A stretch of 64,000 nt of DNA from CAVQKZ01 sp963837325 (GTDB lineage Bacteria; Actinomycetota; Actinomycetes; Mycobacteriales; Jatrophihabitantaceae). Position numbers and translations under genes: made by a program. Of this stretch, positions 43,958 through 51,319 are shown in pieces. The stretch lies in NCBI GenBank assembly GCA_963837325.1, contig CAWIMV010000001.1:2170001-2234000 (forward strand), written 5' to 3'. Numbering within the stretch: the first letter of the stretch is position 1; each line of letters starts with the position of its first letter. A model generated the notes under the pieces. That model ran no database searches and had not been told where the DNA came from. It saw only the letters and a list, made by a program, of their open reading frames with translations.

Positions 43958-44733
43958 CAGCGGGCGATGCGCACCTCGCAGCCGCCGTCGCGGAGCTCGC
44001 TCACCACGTCCGGGTCGGCCGACGCACCGCTGATGACCAGGTCGACGTCTGCGGTCGAACACAGCTGAGCCAGCTCGACCCGGCCGATCTTGCTGCCGTC
44101 GGCGAGGACGATGCGCCGCCGGGCGACGCCGAGCATCCGGCGTTTGACCTCAGTTTCCGGGAGATTGACATTGGTGATGCCACCGAGCGGGTCGACTCCG
44201 CTGCAGCCCAGGAACGCGGTGTCGACGTGCACCTGCGCCAACAACGCCGACGCCAGCGGATCGACGAGCGAGTGCTGCAGTCGCCGCAACGTCCCGCCCA
44301 GGACGACGACGGTGAACCGACCGATGGCCGGCTCCAGCTCGAGGGCCGTCTTGAGTCCGTTGGTGAAGATGACGACATCGGTGAGTTCGGCCCGGGCCAC
44401 CAGGGCACGCGCTGCCGCCACCGACGTCGTCCCCACATCGAGGATGATCGACTCCCCGTCGCTGACCAGTTGCGCCGCTGCCTGCCCGATCGCCACCTTC
44501 TCCGAGGCGAAGCTCGCCTCGGTTTCCTCGAAAGCTCGCTCCAGCCCGCCTATTGCCCGCGGGGTCGCGCCGCCGCGGAACCGGTGGATGCGCCCGCGCG
44601 AGGCCAGCGTCTCCAGATCGTTGCGCACCGTGACTTCGGAGATGCCGAACTCGGCGCTGAGCTCGCCGACGCGCACGAACTGGCGTTCCTCGATCACCGC
44701 CAGCATCCGATCACGGCGCCCCGAAGCGGTCAT
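43957..44733 (-). CDS. DeoR/GlpR-family transcriptional regulator
   Basis: A 258-residue regulator. The N-terminal winged helix (about 6-60) has the DeoR signature FVRVGELSAEFGISEVTVRN followed by RIHRFRGGA. The C-terminal DeoRC sugar-phosphate sensor domain (about 75-235) includes LDVGTTSVAAA, FLGCSGVDPLGGIT and VLADGSKIGR. Start ATG 44733 is used; an upstream TTG at 44766 would add 11 unlikely residues. Such proteins usually repress sugar-use genes and are released by a phosphorylated sugar. The beta-galactosidase gene directly downstream is the probable target. Confidence 0.9.
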   Translation of the reverse strand: MTASGRRDRMLAVIEERQFVRVGELSAEFGISEVTVRNDLETLASRGRIHRFRGGATPRAIGGLERAFEETEASFASEKVAIGQAAAQLVSDGESIILDVGTTSVAAARALVARAELTDVVIFTNGLKTALELEPAIGRFTVVVLGGTLRRLQHSLVDPLASALLAQVHVDTAFLGCSGVDPLGGITNVNLPETEVKRRMLGVARRRIVLADGSKIGRVELAQLCSTADVDLVISGASADPDVVSELRDGGCEVRIAR

Positions 44734-45017
44734 TGGAACGTCACCGTGCTCGGCGCGATCAACCAACGATCCATTCCGCCGGTCCCGGCGGCCGCGTCCT
44801 CAGCCACGCTCGCCAACCATCGTGCGCCTCCGGACTCGAGGATCGTCATGCGCGCCCGCTTTGCCCCGTAACGCGCTCGCGCCGTAAGCATAGGCAACAC
44901 CAGGACGCGGTGGTCAGGGTGAAGCGGCGGAACTCAGTGCACCCCTAAGGGGTTGATACTTCGTGACGCTATGCTGCGTTGATATCTCGACCTCCGAAGA
45001 AATGGGTGTTACCGATT

Positions 45018-45359
45018 ATGGCCCGGCAATACGTAGAGCAACTCACTGATGATCTCGACGGCGGCAAGGCGGACACAACCGTCCGATTCTCTTGGGAAAG
45101 TGCGACGTACGAGGTCGACCTGTCCAAGAAAAATGCCGCAGCGTTTGCCAAACTCATCAAGCCATATGTAGACGCCGGTCGAAAGGTGCGCCGTTCCACC
45201 GGTTCACCCGGCCGCCGCGGTGGACGGGCCGGCAACGGTGCCCGCGGCCGCGCGCACGATTTGAGCGCCGTCCGGACGTGGGCAAAAGAAAACGGCTACC
45301 CGGTAGCCGATCGCGGTCGCATTCCCGCGTCAGTCCTGGCCGCCTACCAATCCCGCTGA
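45018..45359 (+). CDS. lsr2: Lsr2 nucleoid-associated protein
   Basis: A 113-residue H-NS-like silencer of actinobacteria. The N-terminal dimerisation domain (about 1-58) opens with MARQYVEQLTDDLDGGKADT and has the SWESATYEVDLSKKNA strand pair. A basic linker rich in Arg and Gly follows (60-80). The C-terminal DNA-binding domain (80-113) has the AT-hook-like RGR at 99-101 in VADRGRIP. Start ATG 45018 is conserved; an upstream frame from 44979 is ignored. Lsr2 coats AT-rich DNA. Several lsr2 paralogues are common in actinomycetes, so whether this is the main copy is unknown. Confidence 0.95.
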   Translation: MARQYVEQLTDDLDGGKADTTVRFSWESATYEVDLSKKNAAAFAKLIKPYVDAGRKVRRSTGSPGRRGGRAGNGARGRAHDLSAVRTWAKENGYPVADRGRIPASVLAAYQSR

Positions 45360-45370
45360 CGGCAATACCG

Positions 45371-45421
45371 CCGATTGTGCAACTCCTGGCTGTCTGAGGG
45401 CACCAAAGGTTGCACAATCGG
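45371..45421. repeat. 13-bp perfect inverted repeat between lsr2 and the convergent F420 gene
   Basis: Arms CCGATTGTGCAAC (45371-45383) and GTTGCACAATCGG (45409-45421) flank 25 bases. It starts 12 bases after the lsr2 stop and ends 25 bases before the stop of the opposite gene, so it can serve as a shared terminator. There is no T-run, and the arms are AT-richer than nearby DNA. A dispersed palindromic element is the other possibility. Confidence 0.65.
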
Positions 45422-45446
45422 GGAAGAATTCGGCGTGAGCGCCGGA

Positions 45447-45860
45447 TCAGAGCGCGGTGGCCGACCAGCCCGACCAGCGCTGCACCTCGATCGTGATGAA
45501 CGGGCCGGCCGGCGGCGCGTCGCGGTACTGCGCGTAGCGCTCGCTGAGCAGTGCCAGCACCGGCCCGCCGTGGTCATGCACGTGCGCCCGACCGTCGGCC
45601 CGCGCCCACCACAACTGGGTCCAGTCGTCGTCGTAGTGATCGACCAGCACGCTGACCTGCGGGTTGGCCGCGATGTTGGCCAGCCGCCGCAGTGCGGTGC
45701 CGGACTTGGGCTTCGCGTCCACGGCCGAGTAGATCGTCGCGCCGCCGAGCGCGAACACCAGTGGCACCAGATGCGGCCGGCCGTGCTCGTCCGCGGTGGC
45801 CAGCCGGGCGACGCGAGCGGCCGCGAACCGGTCGCGCGCCCAGTCGCGGTCCATGCGCAT
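45447..45860 (-). CDS. PPOX-class F420-dependent oxidoreductase
   Basis: A 137-residue split beta-barrel protein of the pyridoxamine-phosphate-oxidase-like, F420-binding group. The N-terminal stretch RVARLATADEHGRPHLVPLV is the typical cofactor-binding strand pair, then AVDAKPKSGTALRRLANIAA and VSVLVDHYDDDW follow. The start may be ATG 45860 or 45854. It diverges from a luciferase-like monooxygenase gene, with 23 bases between the starts, so both are likely F420 enzymes with a common control. The substrate is unknown. Confidence 0.83.
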   Translation of the reverse strand: MRMDRDWARDRFAAARVARLATADEHGRPHLVPLVFALGGATIYSAVDAKPKSGTALRRLANIAANPQVSVLVDHYDDDWTQLWWARADGRAHVHDHGGPVLALLSERYAQYRDAPPAGPFITIEVQRWSGWSATAL

Positions 45861-45883
45861 TTGTCGAACAATAGGGTGGACAC

Positions 45884-46873
45884 ATGCGATTCGGACTCTT
45901 CATCCCCCAGGGCTGGCGGCTCGACCTCGCCGGCGTCGAACCCAAGGACCACTGGCAGACGATGCTCGACGTCGCCCACGCGGCCGACGCCGGGCCGTTC
46001 GAGTCGATCTGGGTCTACGACCACTTCCACACCGTCCCGGTCCCGACGGATGAGGTGACCCACGAGGCCTGGTCGCTGATGGCCGCGCTGGCGGTCGGCA
46101 CCGAGCGCGTGCGGCTCGGCCAGATGTGCACCTGCATGGGCTATCGCAATCCGGCCTATCTGGCCAAGGTCGCGGCAACCATCGACGTCATTTCCGGCGG
46201 CCGGGTCGAGATGGGCATTGGTGGCGGCTGGTACGAGCACGAGTGGCGGGCCTACGGCTACGGGTTCCCCGGTGCCGGCGAGCGGCTCGGCATGCTCGAC
46301 GAGGGCGTGCAGATCATGCGTCAACTCTGGACGACCGGTACCGCGACCCTCGACGGCAAGCACTACCAGGTCGACGGCGCGATCGGCCGTCCGCTGCCGC
46401 TGCAGGAGGGCGGAATCCCGCTGTGGATTGCCGGTGGCGGGGAGAAGAAGACGCTGCGGATCGCGGCGCAGTACGCGCAGTACACCAACTTCGACGCGAC
46501 GCCAGAGACGTTCCGGCACAAGTCGGAGGTGCTGGCCGCGCACTGCCGGGACCTGGGTACGGACTTCGACGCAATCGTGCGCTCCGGTAACTACAACGTG
46601 ATCATCGGCGAGACCGAGAAGGACGTCCAGGACAAGCTCGCCTGGATGCGGGCGCACTACCAGCCCCTGATCTCCGCGGACCGGCTGAACACCGCCTACA
46701 AGCAGTTCGCGAGCGGTCCGTTGGTCGGCACGCCCGAGCAGTTGGTCGAGCGGTTGACCGACGCGCGCGGGATGGGACTGACCTACGCGATCACCTACTT
46801 CCTCGACGCCGCTTACGACCGCGGCAGCATCGACCTGTTCACCCGCGAGGTCGTCCCCGCCCTCGCCGACTAG
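45884..46873 (+). CDS. LLM-class F420-dependent oxidoreductase
   Basis: A 329-residue luciferase-like TIM-barrel protein of the type that uses F420 in actinobacteria. Visible parts are MRFGLFIPQGW at the N-terminus, VYDHFHTVP, GQMCTCMGYRNPAYLAKVAA, the conserved SGGRVEMGIGGGWYEHEW cofactor loop and IPLWIAGGGEKKTLR. It probably acts as a single soluble enzyme. The exact substrate cannot be read. It overlaps the 3' end of the phosphoesterase gene by four bases in a tail-to-tail arrangement. Confidence 0.88.
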   Translation: MRFGLFIPQGWRLDLAGVEPKDHWQTMLDVAHAADAGPFESIWVYDHFHTVPVPTDEVTHEAWSLMAALAVGTERVRLGQMCTCMGYRNPAYLAKVAATIDVISGGRVEMGIGGGWYEHEWRAYGYGFPGAGERLGMLDEGVQIMRQLWTTGTATLDGKHYQVDGAIGRPLPLQEGGIPLWIAGGGEKKTLRIAAQYAQYTNFDATPETFRHKSEVLAAHCRDLGTDFDAIVRSGNYNVIIGETEKDVQDKLAWMRAHYQPLISADRLNTAYKQFASGPLVGTPEQLVERLTDARGMGLTYAITYFLDAAYDRGSIDLFTREVVPALAD

Positions 46874-47808
46874 CGCGACCAGATGGCCGTGATGGGGCGG
46901 GCCTGCGCGCTGGCCCCGATCGGGGTAAGGCCGTAGGCGTCCTCGATCGTGCGCAAAACCGAGTAGTGATCGACCCGTCCCGGATAGCTGCCGGGGATGA
47001 CGTGGGCGCCGACGATGATCGTGGCGATCCGGTTCACGGTGGTGAAGTCGTCCTCGTCGTTGGTGAGGATGAGCAGACTGTTGTGCGTCGGCGCCCAGTC
47101 CAGGTAGCTGCCGAGGTGAGCCCGCAGCCATTGGTCGGCCTGGTTGAGGGTGCCGTCGTGCAGGTCGTGGTCAAGGTTCGGGATCACGAAGCTCACGGTC
47201 GGAAGCGCGGCGAGATTCGACGGGAACGCCGTCATCGGCTGGTTGACCCGCGGCGGCAGGTTATTGAAGTCTGCCCAGGGGTTGTGCTTGCGGGCGTACT
47301 TGCCGGCGCTGCATCCGGTGAAGCCGGTCGACGGCAGATCCTCGGAATATCCGACGAACGAGTGGCCGGCGTCGAGCAGGGCCCGGCCGAGGTTCGCGCT
47401 CGCGTAGGTGTGGGGGCACGAGTCGTCGCTGAGCCCCTGCGTCGAGCCGGAGAACAGGGCGAGGTAATTGGGCTGGCTCGGATGCGTGATCGCGTAGGAG
47501 TGGGTGAACACCGCACCGCGGGACTCGAGCCGGTCGAGGAACGGCGCCTCGGGTCGGCCGACGATCTGCTCGTATGAGGCGTTCTCGAGGACGGCGACGA
47601 TGACGTGGTCCGGGCGGGGCACACCGCTGGGCGACAGCGGAGCCGATGATGACGATGACGGCCGTGGCGGCGCCGTCGTTGAGGGCGCGGCCGCAGAGCC
47701 GGGTGCCTTCGCCGGCGAGCTGGGGTGATCCCCGGTCGAGGCACAGCCGGCGAGCACGGCCGCAAGCGCGGCAAGAGTCAGCAGCCGGGTGGTACGCACT
47801 TGATCCAT
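46870..47808 (-). CDS. Secreted phosphoesterase (acid phosphatase/phospholipase C-like) lipoprotein
   Basis: A 312-residue protein of the phosphoesterase family that includes AcpA and phospholipases C. Start ATG 47808 gives a lipoprotein signal with lipobox LAGC at 19-22, then a Ser/Pro/Ala linker. Catalytic-domain pieces are HVIVAVLENASYEQI, ITHPSQPNYLALFSGSTQGL, FVIPNLDHDLHDGT and LTNDEDDF, which hold the metal and phosphate ligands of the family, then HYSVLRTIEDAYGL. The enzyme should act outside the cell on phosphate esters. Phosphate starvation control is plausible, but no pho box was recognised. Confidence 0.85.
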   Translation of the reverse strand: MDQVRTTRLLTLAALAAVLAGCASTGDHPSSPAKAPGSAAAPSTTAPPRPSSSSSAPLSPSGVPRPDHVIVAVLENASYEQIVGRPEAPFLDRLESRGAVFTHSYAITHPSQPNYLALFSGSTQGLSDDSCPHTYASANLGRALLDAGHSFVGYSEDLPSTGFTGCSAGKYARKHNPWADFNNLPPRVNQPMTAFPSNLAALPTVSFVIPNLDHDLHDGTLNQADQWLRAHLGSYLDWAPTHNSLLILTNDEDDFTTVNRIATIIVGAHVIPGSYPGRVDHYSVLRTIEDAYGLTPIGASAQARPITAIWSR

Positions 47809-47827
47809 CCTGCCAAGTTCTGGCGGC

Positions 47828-48172
47828 CTAACGCCTGGATGCACATTGGACGCATCGCCGGGCGGCCGGGCGGGCCAACAGGCGCTCCTGCCCGATCGCT
47901 GTGCCGCACTGTTCGCACCGCCCGTAGCTGCCGTCATTCAGCCGGTCGATTGCGCTGTCGATCTCGGCCAGGTCGGCGCGGGCCGCGGCCAACAGCGCGG
48001 CGAGTTGGGCGCGTTCGAACGCGACCGTGCTGCCCTCCGGATCATGCTCGTCATCGGCGTTAGCGTCAGTGGACGCCCGGACGACGGCATCGAAATCGGC
48101 CGTCAGCGACGCGATCGTCCGCGCCGTCTCGGCCCGGGCCGAGAGCAACGCCGCCCGGATCTGCTCGCCCAC
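47828..48172 (-). CDS. DksA/TraR-family zinc-finger protein
   Basis: A 114-residue protein. A helical coiled-coil-like N-terminal part is followed by a C-terminal four-Cys zinc finger (RCEQCGTAIG then RRCVQCASRR). Start GTG 48172 fits the domain; the open frame continues to 49345 only as antisense to the nuclease gene. DksA proteins bind in the RNA polymerase secondary channel; short actinobacterial relatives are mostly untested. The gene stop is 19 bases upstream of the phosphoesterase start on the same strand, so co-transcription is likely. Confidence 0.85.
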   Translation of the reverse strand: MGEQIRAALLSARAETARTIASLTADFDAVVRASTDANADDEHDPEGSTVAFERAQLAALLAAARADLAEIDSAIDRLNDGSYGRCEQCGTAIGQERLLARPAARRCVQCASRR

Positions 48173-48295
48173 GACGAAATGATCCCATTCGCGACACGGG
48201 ATTGTCCTGGCCCGCACAGGCAATTGCCGCTTGGCGTGGCACGGTTGCGCCTGTCGGCGCGCGGTCCGGGTCGTGCCGCCGTAGCGTGCGAAGCA

Positions 48296-49333
48296 ATGCG
48301 TGCGTGGTGCGGGTACGACCGACCGCTGGCGACTCCGGTGATCCGGAATCCCGCTGTGGCGTGCGTCGCCGTCCTGCTCGTCGGGCTCTCCGCAGCCTGC
48401 TCGGGGTCGACCGGCGAGCCGCCCGGGTCCACAGCCGCCGCCGGGCCGACGTCCACATCGACGTCGCTGTCGACGCGCGCCCCGGTCCGGCCCGGCTCGA
48501 GCGCACCGGCCCCGCCGGTCGGCGCGACCGCGTCGGCCGGGCTCGCCGCCCTGTCCATCAAGGGGCGCGCCCCGATGACCGGTTACGCCCGCACCGACTT
48601 CGGCCAAGCTTGGAGCGACGACAACGACCAGCCGTTCGGGCACAACGGGTGCGACACCCGCAATGACATCCTGCGCCGCGACCTGACCGCCGTCGTCGTC
48701 AAGGCCGGCACGGCTGGTTGCGTCGCACTGTCCGGACGACTGGACGATCCCTACACCGCGCTGGCGATCGCATTTCGCCGTGGCGCGGCAACCTCGACCC
48801 GGGTGCAGATCGACCATGTCGTCGCGCTCGGCGACGCCTGGCGCTCCGGGGCGCAACAGCTGAGCGGCACCCAACGCCAAGGGCTGGCCAACGATCCGCT
48901 CAACCTGCTCGCTGTGGACGGCTCGGCGAATATGCAGAAGAGCGATTCCGACGCCGCGTCCTGGCTGCCGGCGAACAAGGCCTTTCGCTGCGCGTACGTT
49001 GCCCGCCAGATCGCGGTGAAGCTCAGGTGGCGGCTGTGGATCACTGCGGCCGAACACGCCGCCGTGACCGCCGTGCTGGCAACGTGCCCCGATCAGCCGC
49101 TGCCGGCCGAGCCCGGTGCCCTCGGTCGCATCGGGGGCCGCGCCGGCGCGTCCCCGTCCTCGGCAGCGCTCCCGACGTCGGGTGCAGCCCCGGTGCTTCT
49201 GCCGACCGGCGGTGGTGCGTACTACCCGAACTGCTCCGCGGTGCGATCGGCGGGCCGGGCGCCACTGCACCGCGGGCAGCCCGGGTACCGTGCCGCACTC
49301 GATCGCGACGGCGACGGCGTGGCCTGCGAGTAA
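48296..49333 (+). CDS. Secreted HNH (DUF1524-type) nuclease with Excalibur calcium-binding domain
   Basis: A 345-residue exported protein. Start ATG 48296 is used; GTG 48338 is a possible shorter start. A lipoprotein-like signal ends at LSAAC, then comes a Ser/Thr/Pro linker. The nuclease domain (about 110-265) carries QIDHVVALGDAWRSGAQ and NDPLNLLAVDGSANMQKSD, the His and Asn positions of DUF1524/HNH enzymes. The C-terminus is an Excalibur domain (YYPNCSAVRSAGRAPLHRGQ ending DRDGDGVACE) that binds calcium. It should degrade extracellular DNA, for nutrition or competition. It diverges from the DksA-like gene. Confidence 0.87.
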   Translation: MRAWCGYDRPLATPVIRNPAVACVAVLLVGLSAACSGSTGEPPGSTAAAGPTSTSTSLSTRAPVRPGSSAPAPPVGATASAGLAALSIKGRAPMTGYARTDFGQAWSDDNDQPFGHNGCDTRNDILRRDLTAVVVKAGTAGCVALSGRLDDPYTALAIAFRRGAATSTRVQIDHVVALGDAWRSGAQQLSGTQRQGLANDPLNLLAVDGSANMQKSDSDAASWLPANKAFRCAYVARQIAVKLRWRLWITAAEHAAVTAVLATCPDQPLPAEPGALGRIGGRAGASPSSAALPTSGAAPVLLPTGGGAYYPNCSAVRSAGRAPLHRGQPGYRAALDRDGDGVACE

Positions 49334-49397
49334 GCCTGCGGCCAAGCTGGCGCGGCGCTCACAAAATGGACAGGCCGGGCATGGTGAGATAGGCCGC

Positions 49398-50483
49398 GTG
49401 ACTCAGAGCCAGCCGCTTGCCCCGGCGAACGCAGGCCAGCCGGACGGCCGCATCGTCGTGCACGAGCTCAGCAAGACATTCCGCGGCAACATCCGCGCCG
49501 TCGACCACCTCAGTTTCACCGTCGAGCCGGGCTCGATCACTGGCTTCCTCGGGCCGAACGGCGCGGGCAAGACGACGACGCTTCGGATGGCGCTGGGGCT
49601 GGTCAACCCGACCAGCGGCTACGCCACGATCGGCGGGCGCCGCTACCGCGACATCACGAATCCGCTGTCCTTGGTCGGCGCCTCATTGGAGTCTTCGAGC
49701 TTCCACCCGGCCCGCACCGGGCGTAATCACTTGCGCATTCTGTGTACGGTCGCGGCGCTGCCGGTGCGGCGGGCCGACGAGGTGCTCGATCTGGTCGGTC
49801 TGCACGACGCCGGCCGGCGCAAGGTCCGCGGCTACTCCCTCGGCATGCGCCAGCGGCTGGGGCTCGCGGCCTGCCTGATCGGTAACCCTCGGGTGCTCGT
49901 CCTCGACGAACCGGCGAACGGGCTGGACCCGGAAGGCATCCGCTGGTTGCGGGGCTTCTTCCGTCACCTCGCCGATGAAGGTCGCACGATTCTCGTGTCC
50001 AGCCATCAGCTCAACGAGGTGCAGGAGATCGCCGACCGCGTGGTCATCCTCAACCGGGGCCGGCTGGTCCGGGCCGGCTCGATCGCCGAGCTCACCGCGG
50101 GCACCGACACGGTGCGGGTGCGCACGCCGAACGTCGCTGGGCTGAGCGCGGCCGTCGCCGCGCAGGGCCTCAAGGCCCAACAAACCGATCAGGCGACGCT
50201 GGAGTTGCGCGACGCCACGTTGGAGCAGGTCGGCCACATCGCCTTCACCGCTGGTGTGGAGCTCCACGAATTGAGCCTGCAGCGCTTCGACCTCGAGCAG
50301 CTCTTCTTCGCCCTCACCGAAGCGCCCCAACAAGGGCCGCCCCAACAAGGGCCGCCCCAGCAAGGGCCGCCTCAGCAACAAGCATCACCGCCGCCAGGAC
50401 CTCCGCCACCCGGGTGGTTCCCGCCGCCGCCACCGGCCCCGGGTCAGCAACCGCAGCAAGGAGGTGCCCCATGGTCCGGCTGA
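49398..50483 (+). CDS. ABC transporter ATP-binding protein with Pro/Gln tail
   Basis: A 361-residue ATPase of the ABC-2 (antibiotic/drug export) type. Walker A is GPNGAGKTT near 53, the signature is YSLGMRQRLG, Walker B VLVLDEPANGLDP, and the switch His is in LVSSHQLNE. After the domain comes a C-terminal tail with PQQGP repeats and a run rich in Pro, about 60 residues, which most relatives lack. Start GTG 49398 is supported by the domain start. The stop overlaps the permease start by 13 bases, so the two form one exporter. Confidence 0.9.
   Translation: MTQSQPLAPANAGQPDGRIVVHELSKTFRGNIRAVDHLSFTVEPGSITGFLGPNGAGKTTTLRMALGLVNPTSGYATIGGRRYRDITNPLSLVGASLESSSFHPARTGRNHLRILCTVAALPVRRADEVLDLVGLHDAGRRKVRGYSLGMRQRLGLAACLIGNPRVLVLDEPANGLDPEGIRWLRGFFRHLADEGRTILVSSHQLNEVQEIADRVVILNRGRLVRAGSIAELTAGTDTVRVRTPNVAGLSAAVAAQGLKAQQTDQATLELRDATLEQVGHIAFTAGVELHELSLQRFDLEQLFFALTEAPQQGPPQQGPPQQGPPQQQASPPPGPPPPGWFPPPPPAPGQQPQQGGAPWSG
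50326..50377 (+). repeat. 15-bp tandem repeat encoding PQQGP
   Basis: Three full copies and one partial copy of a 15-base unit close to CCCCAACAAGGGCCG, with single-base changes in the later copies, encode PQQGP in the tail of the ABC ATPase. The exact period suggests slippage expansion. Confidence 0.85.
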
Positions 50484-51223
50484 TCAACGCCGAGTTCATC
50501 AAGCTGCGGACCACGCAGGTCTGGTTCTGGCTGTTGCTGGCCGCCGTCGCCATCGCCGGCCTGTTCGTCATCGGCCCCCTGGCCAGCAGGGACGGCATCA
50601 ACACCACAGCTGACGCCGTCGACATGTTCACGTCGTCGGCCACTTCGTACGTGGCCGTGTTCGTGCTCGGTGTGCTGGGCGTGACCACGGAATTCCGCTA
50701 TCAGACGATCACCCCGACCGTGCTCGCTACGCCCAGCCGCTGGTCGCTGATCGCCGCGAAGATGATCACGTACGCAATCGTCGGCGCCGTCTACGCCGCC
50801 ATCTGCCTGATCGTCCAGCTCGCCATCGCCCTGCCCTGGCTGTCGTCGAAGAACATCGACTTCTCACTAAGCAGCGAGCACGTCCCGCGGGCTCTCGGTG
50901 GCGTCTTCGCCGTCGTCGCGCTTTTCGGGATCGTCGGGCTCGGGGTGGGCGCGCTGCTGAAGAACCAGATCGTCGCGGTCACGGTCGGCGTGATCTTCCT
51001 GCTGGTCCTGCAGAACCTGCTGGTCATCATCCCCGGGGTCAAGCACGTCTTTCCGTTCATGCCGGGCGGCGCGGTCGCCAGCATCCTGACCATCACCGGC
51101 GACCGATCGGCCAACGGCGTCCAGCTGCTGTCCCCGTGGGGCGGCGTGGCCGTCCTGCTCGCCTGGGCCTTCATCCCGGCGATCCTGGGTGCTGCGATCA
51201 CGATGAACCGCGATATCACCTGA
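50471..51223 (+). CDS. ABC-2 type transporter permease
   Basis: A 250-residue membrane protein with six hydrophobic segments (from VWFWLLLAAVAIAGLFVI to GVAVLLAWAFIPAILGAAI). ATG 50471 has AAGGAGG six bases upstream and lies inside the end of the ATPase gene. The TTEFRYQTITPTVLATPSR loop after the second helix is typical of this permease group. With the ATPase it should export a small hydrophobic compound or peptide; the substrate is unknown. Confidence 0.88.
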   Translation: MVRLINAEFIKLRTTQVWFWLLLAAVAIAGLFVIGPLASRDGINTTADAVDMFTSSATSYVAVFVLGVLGVTTEFRYQTITPTVLATPSRWSLIAAKMITYAIVGAVYAAICLIVQLAIALPWLSSKNIDFSLSSEHVPRALGGVFAVVALFGIVGLGVGALLKNQIVAVTVGVIFLLVLQNLLVIIPGVKHVFPFMPGGAVASILTITGDRSANGVQLLSPWGGVAVLLAWAFIPAILGAAITMNRDIT

Positions 51224-51319
51224 GGCGCGCAACCGCTCGGTCGGGCTGCCGTCGCGCCTACCGCCGGGTAATCTGGATTGTTGGCACGTCTAGCAACGAC
51301 CCGAGGATGGCCGAACACT

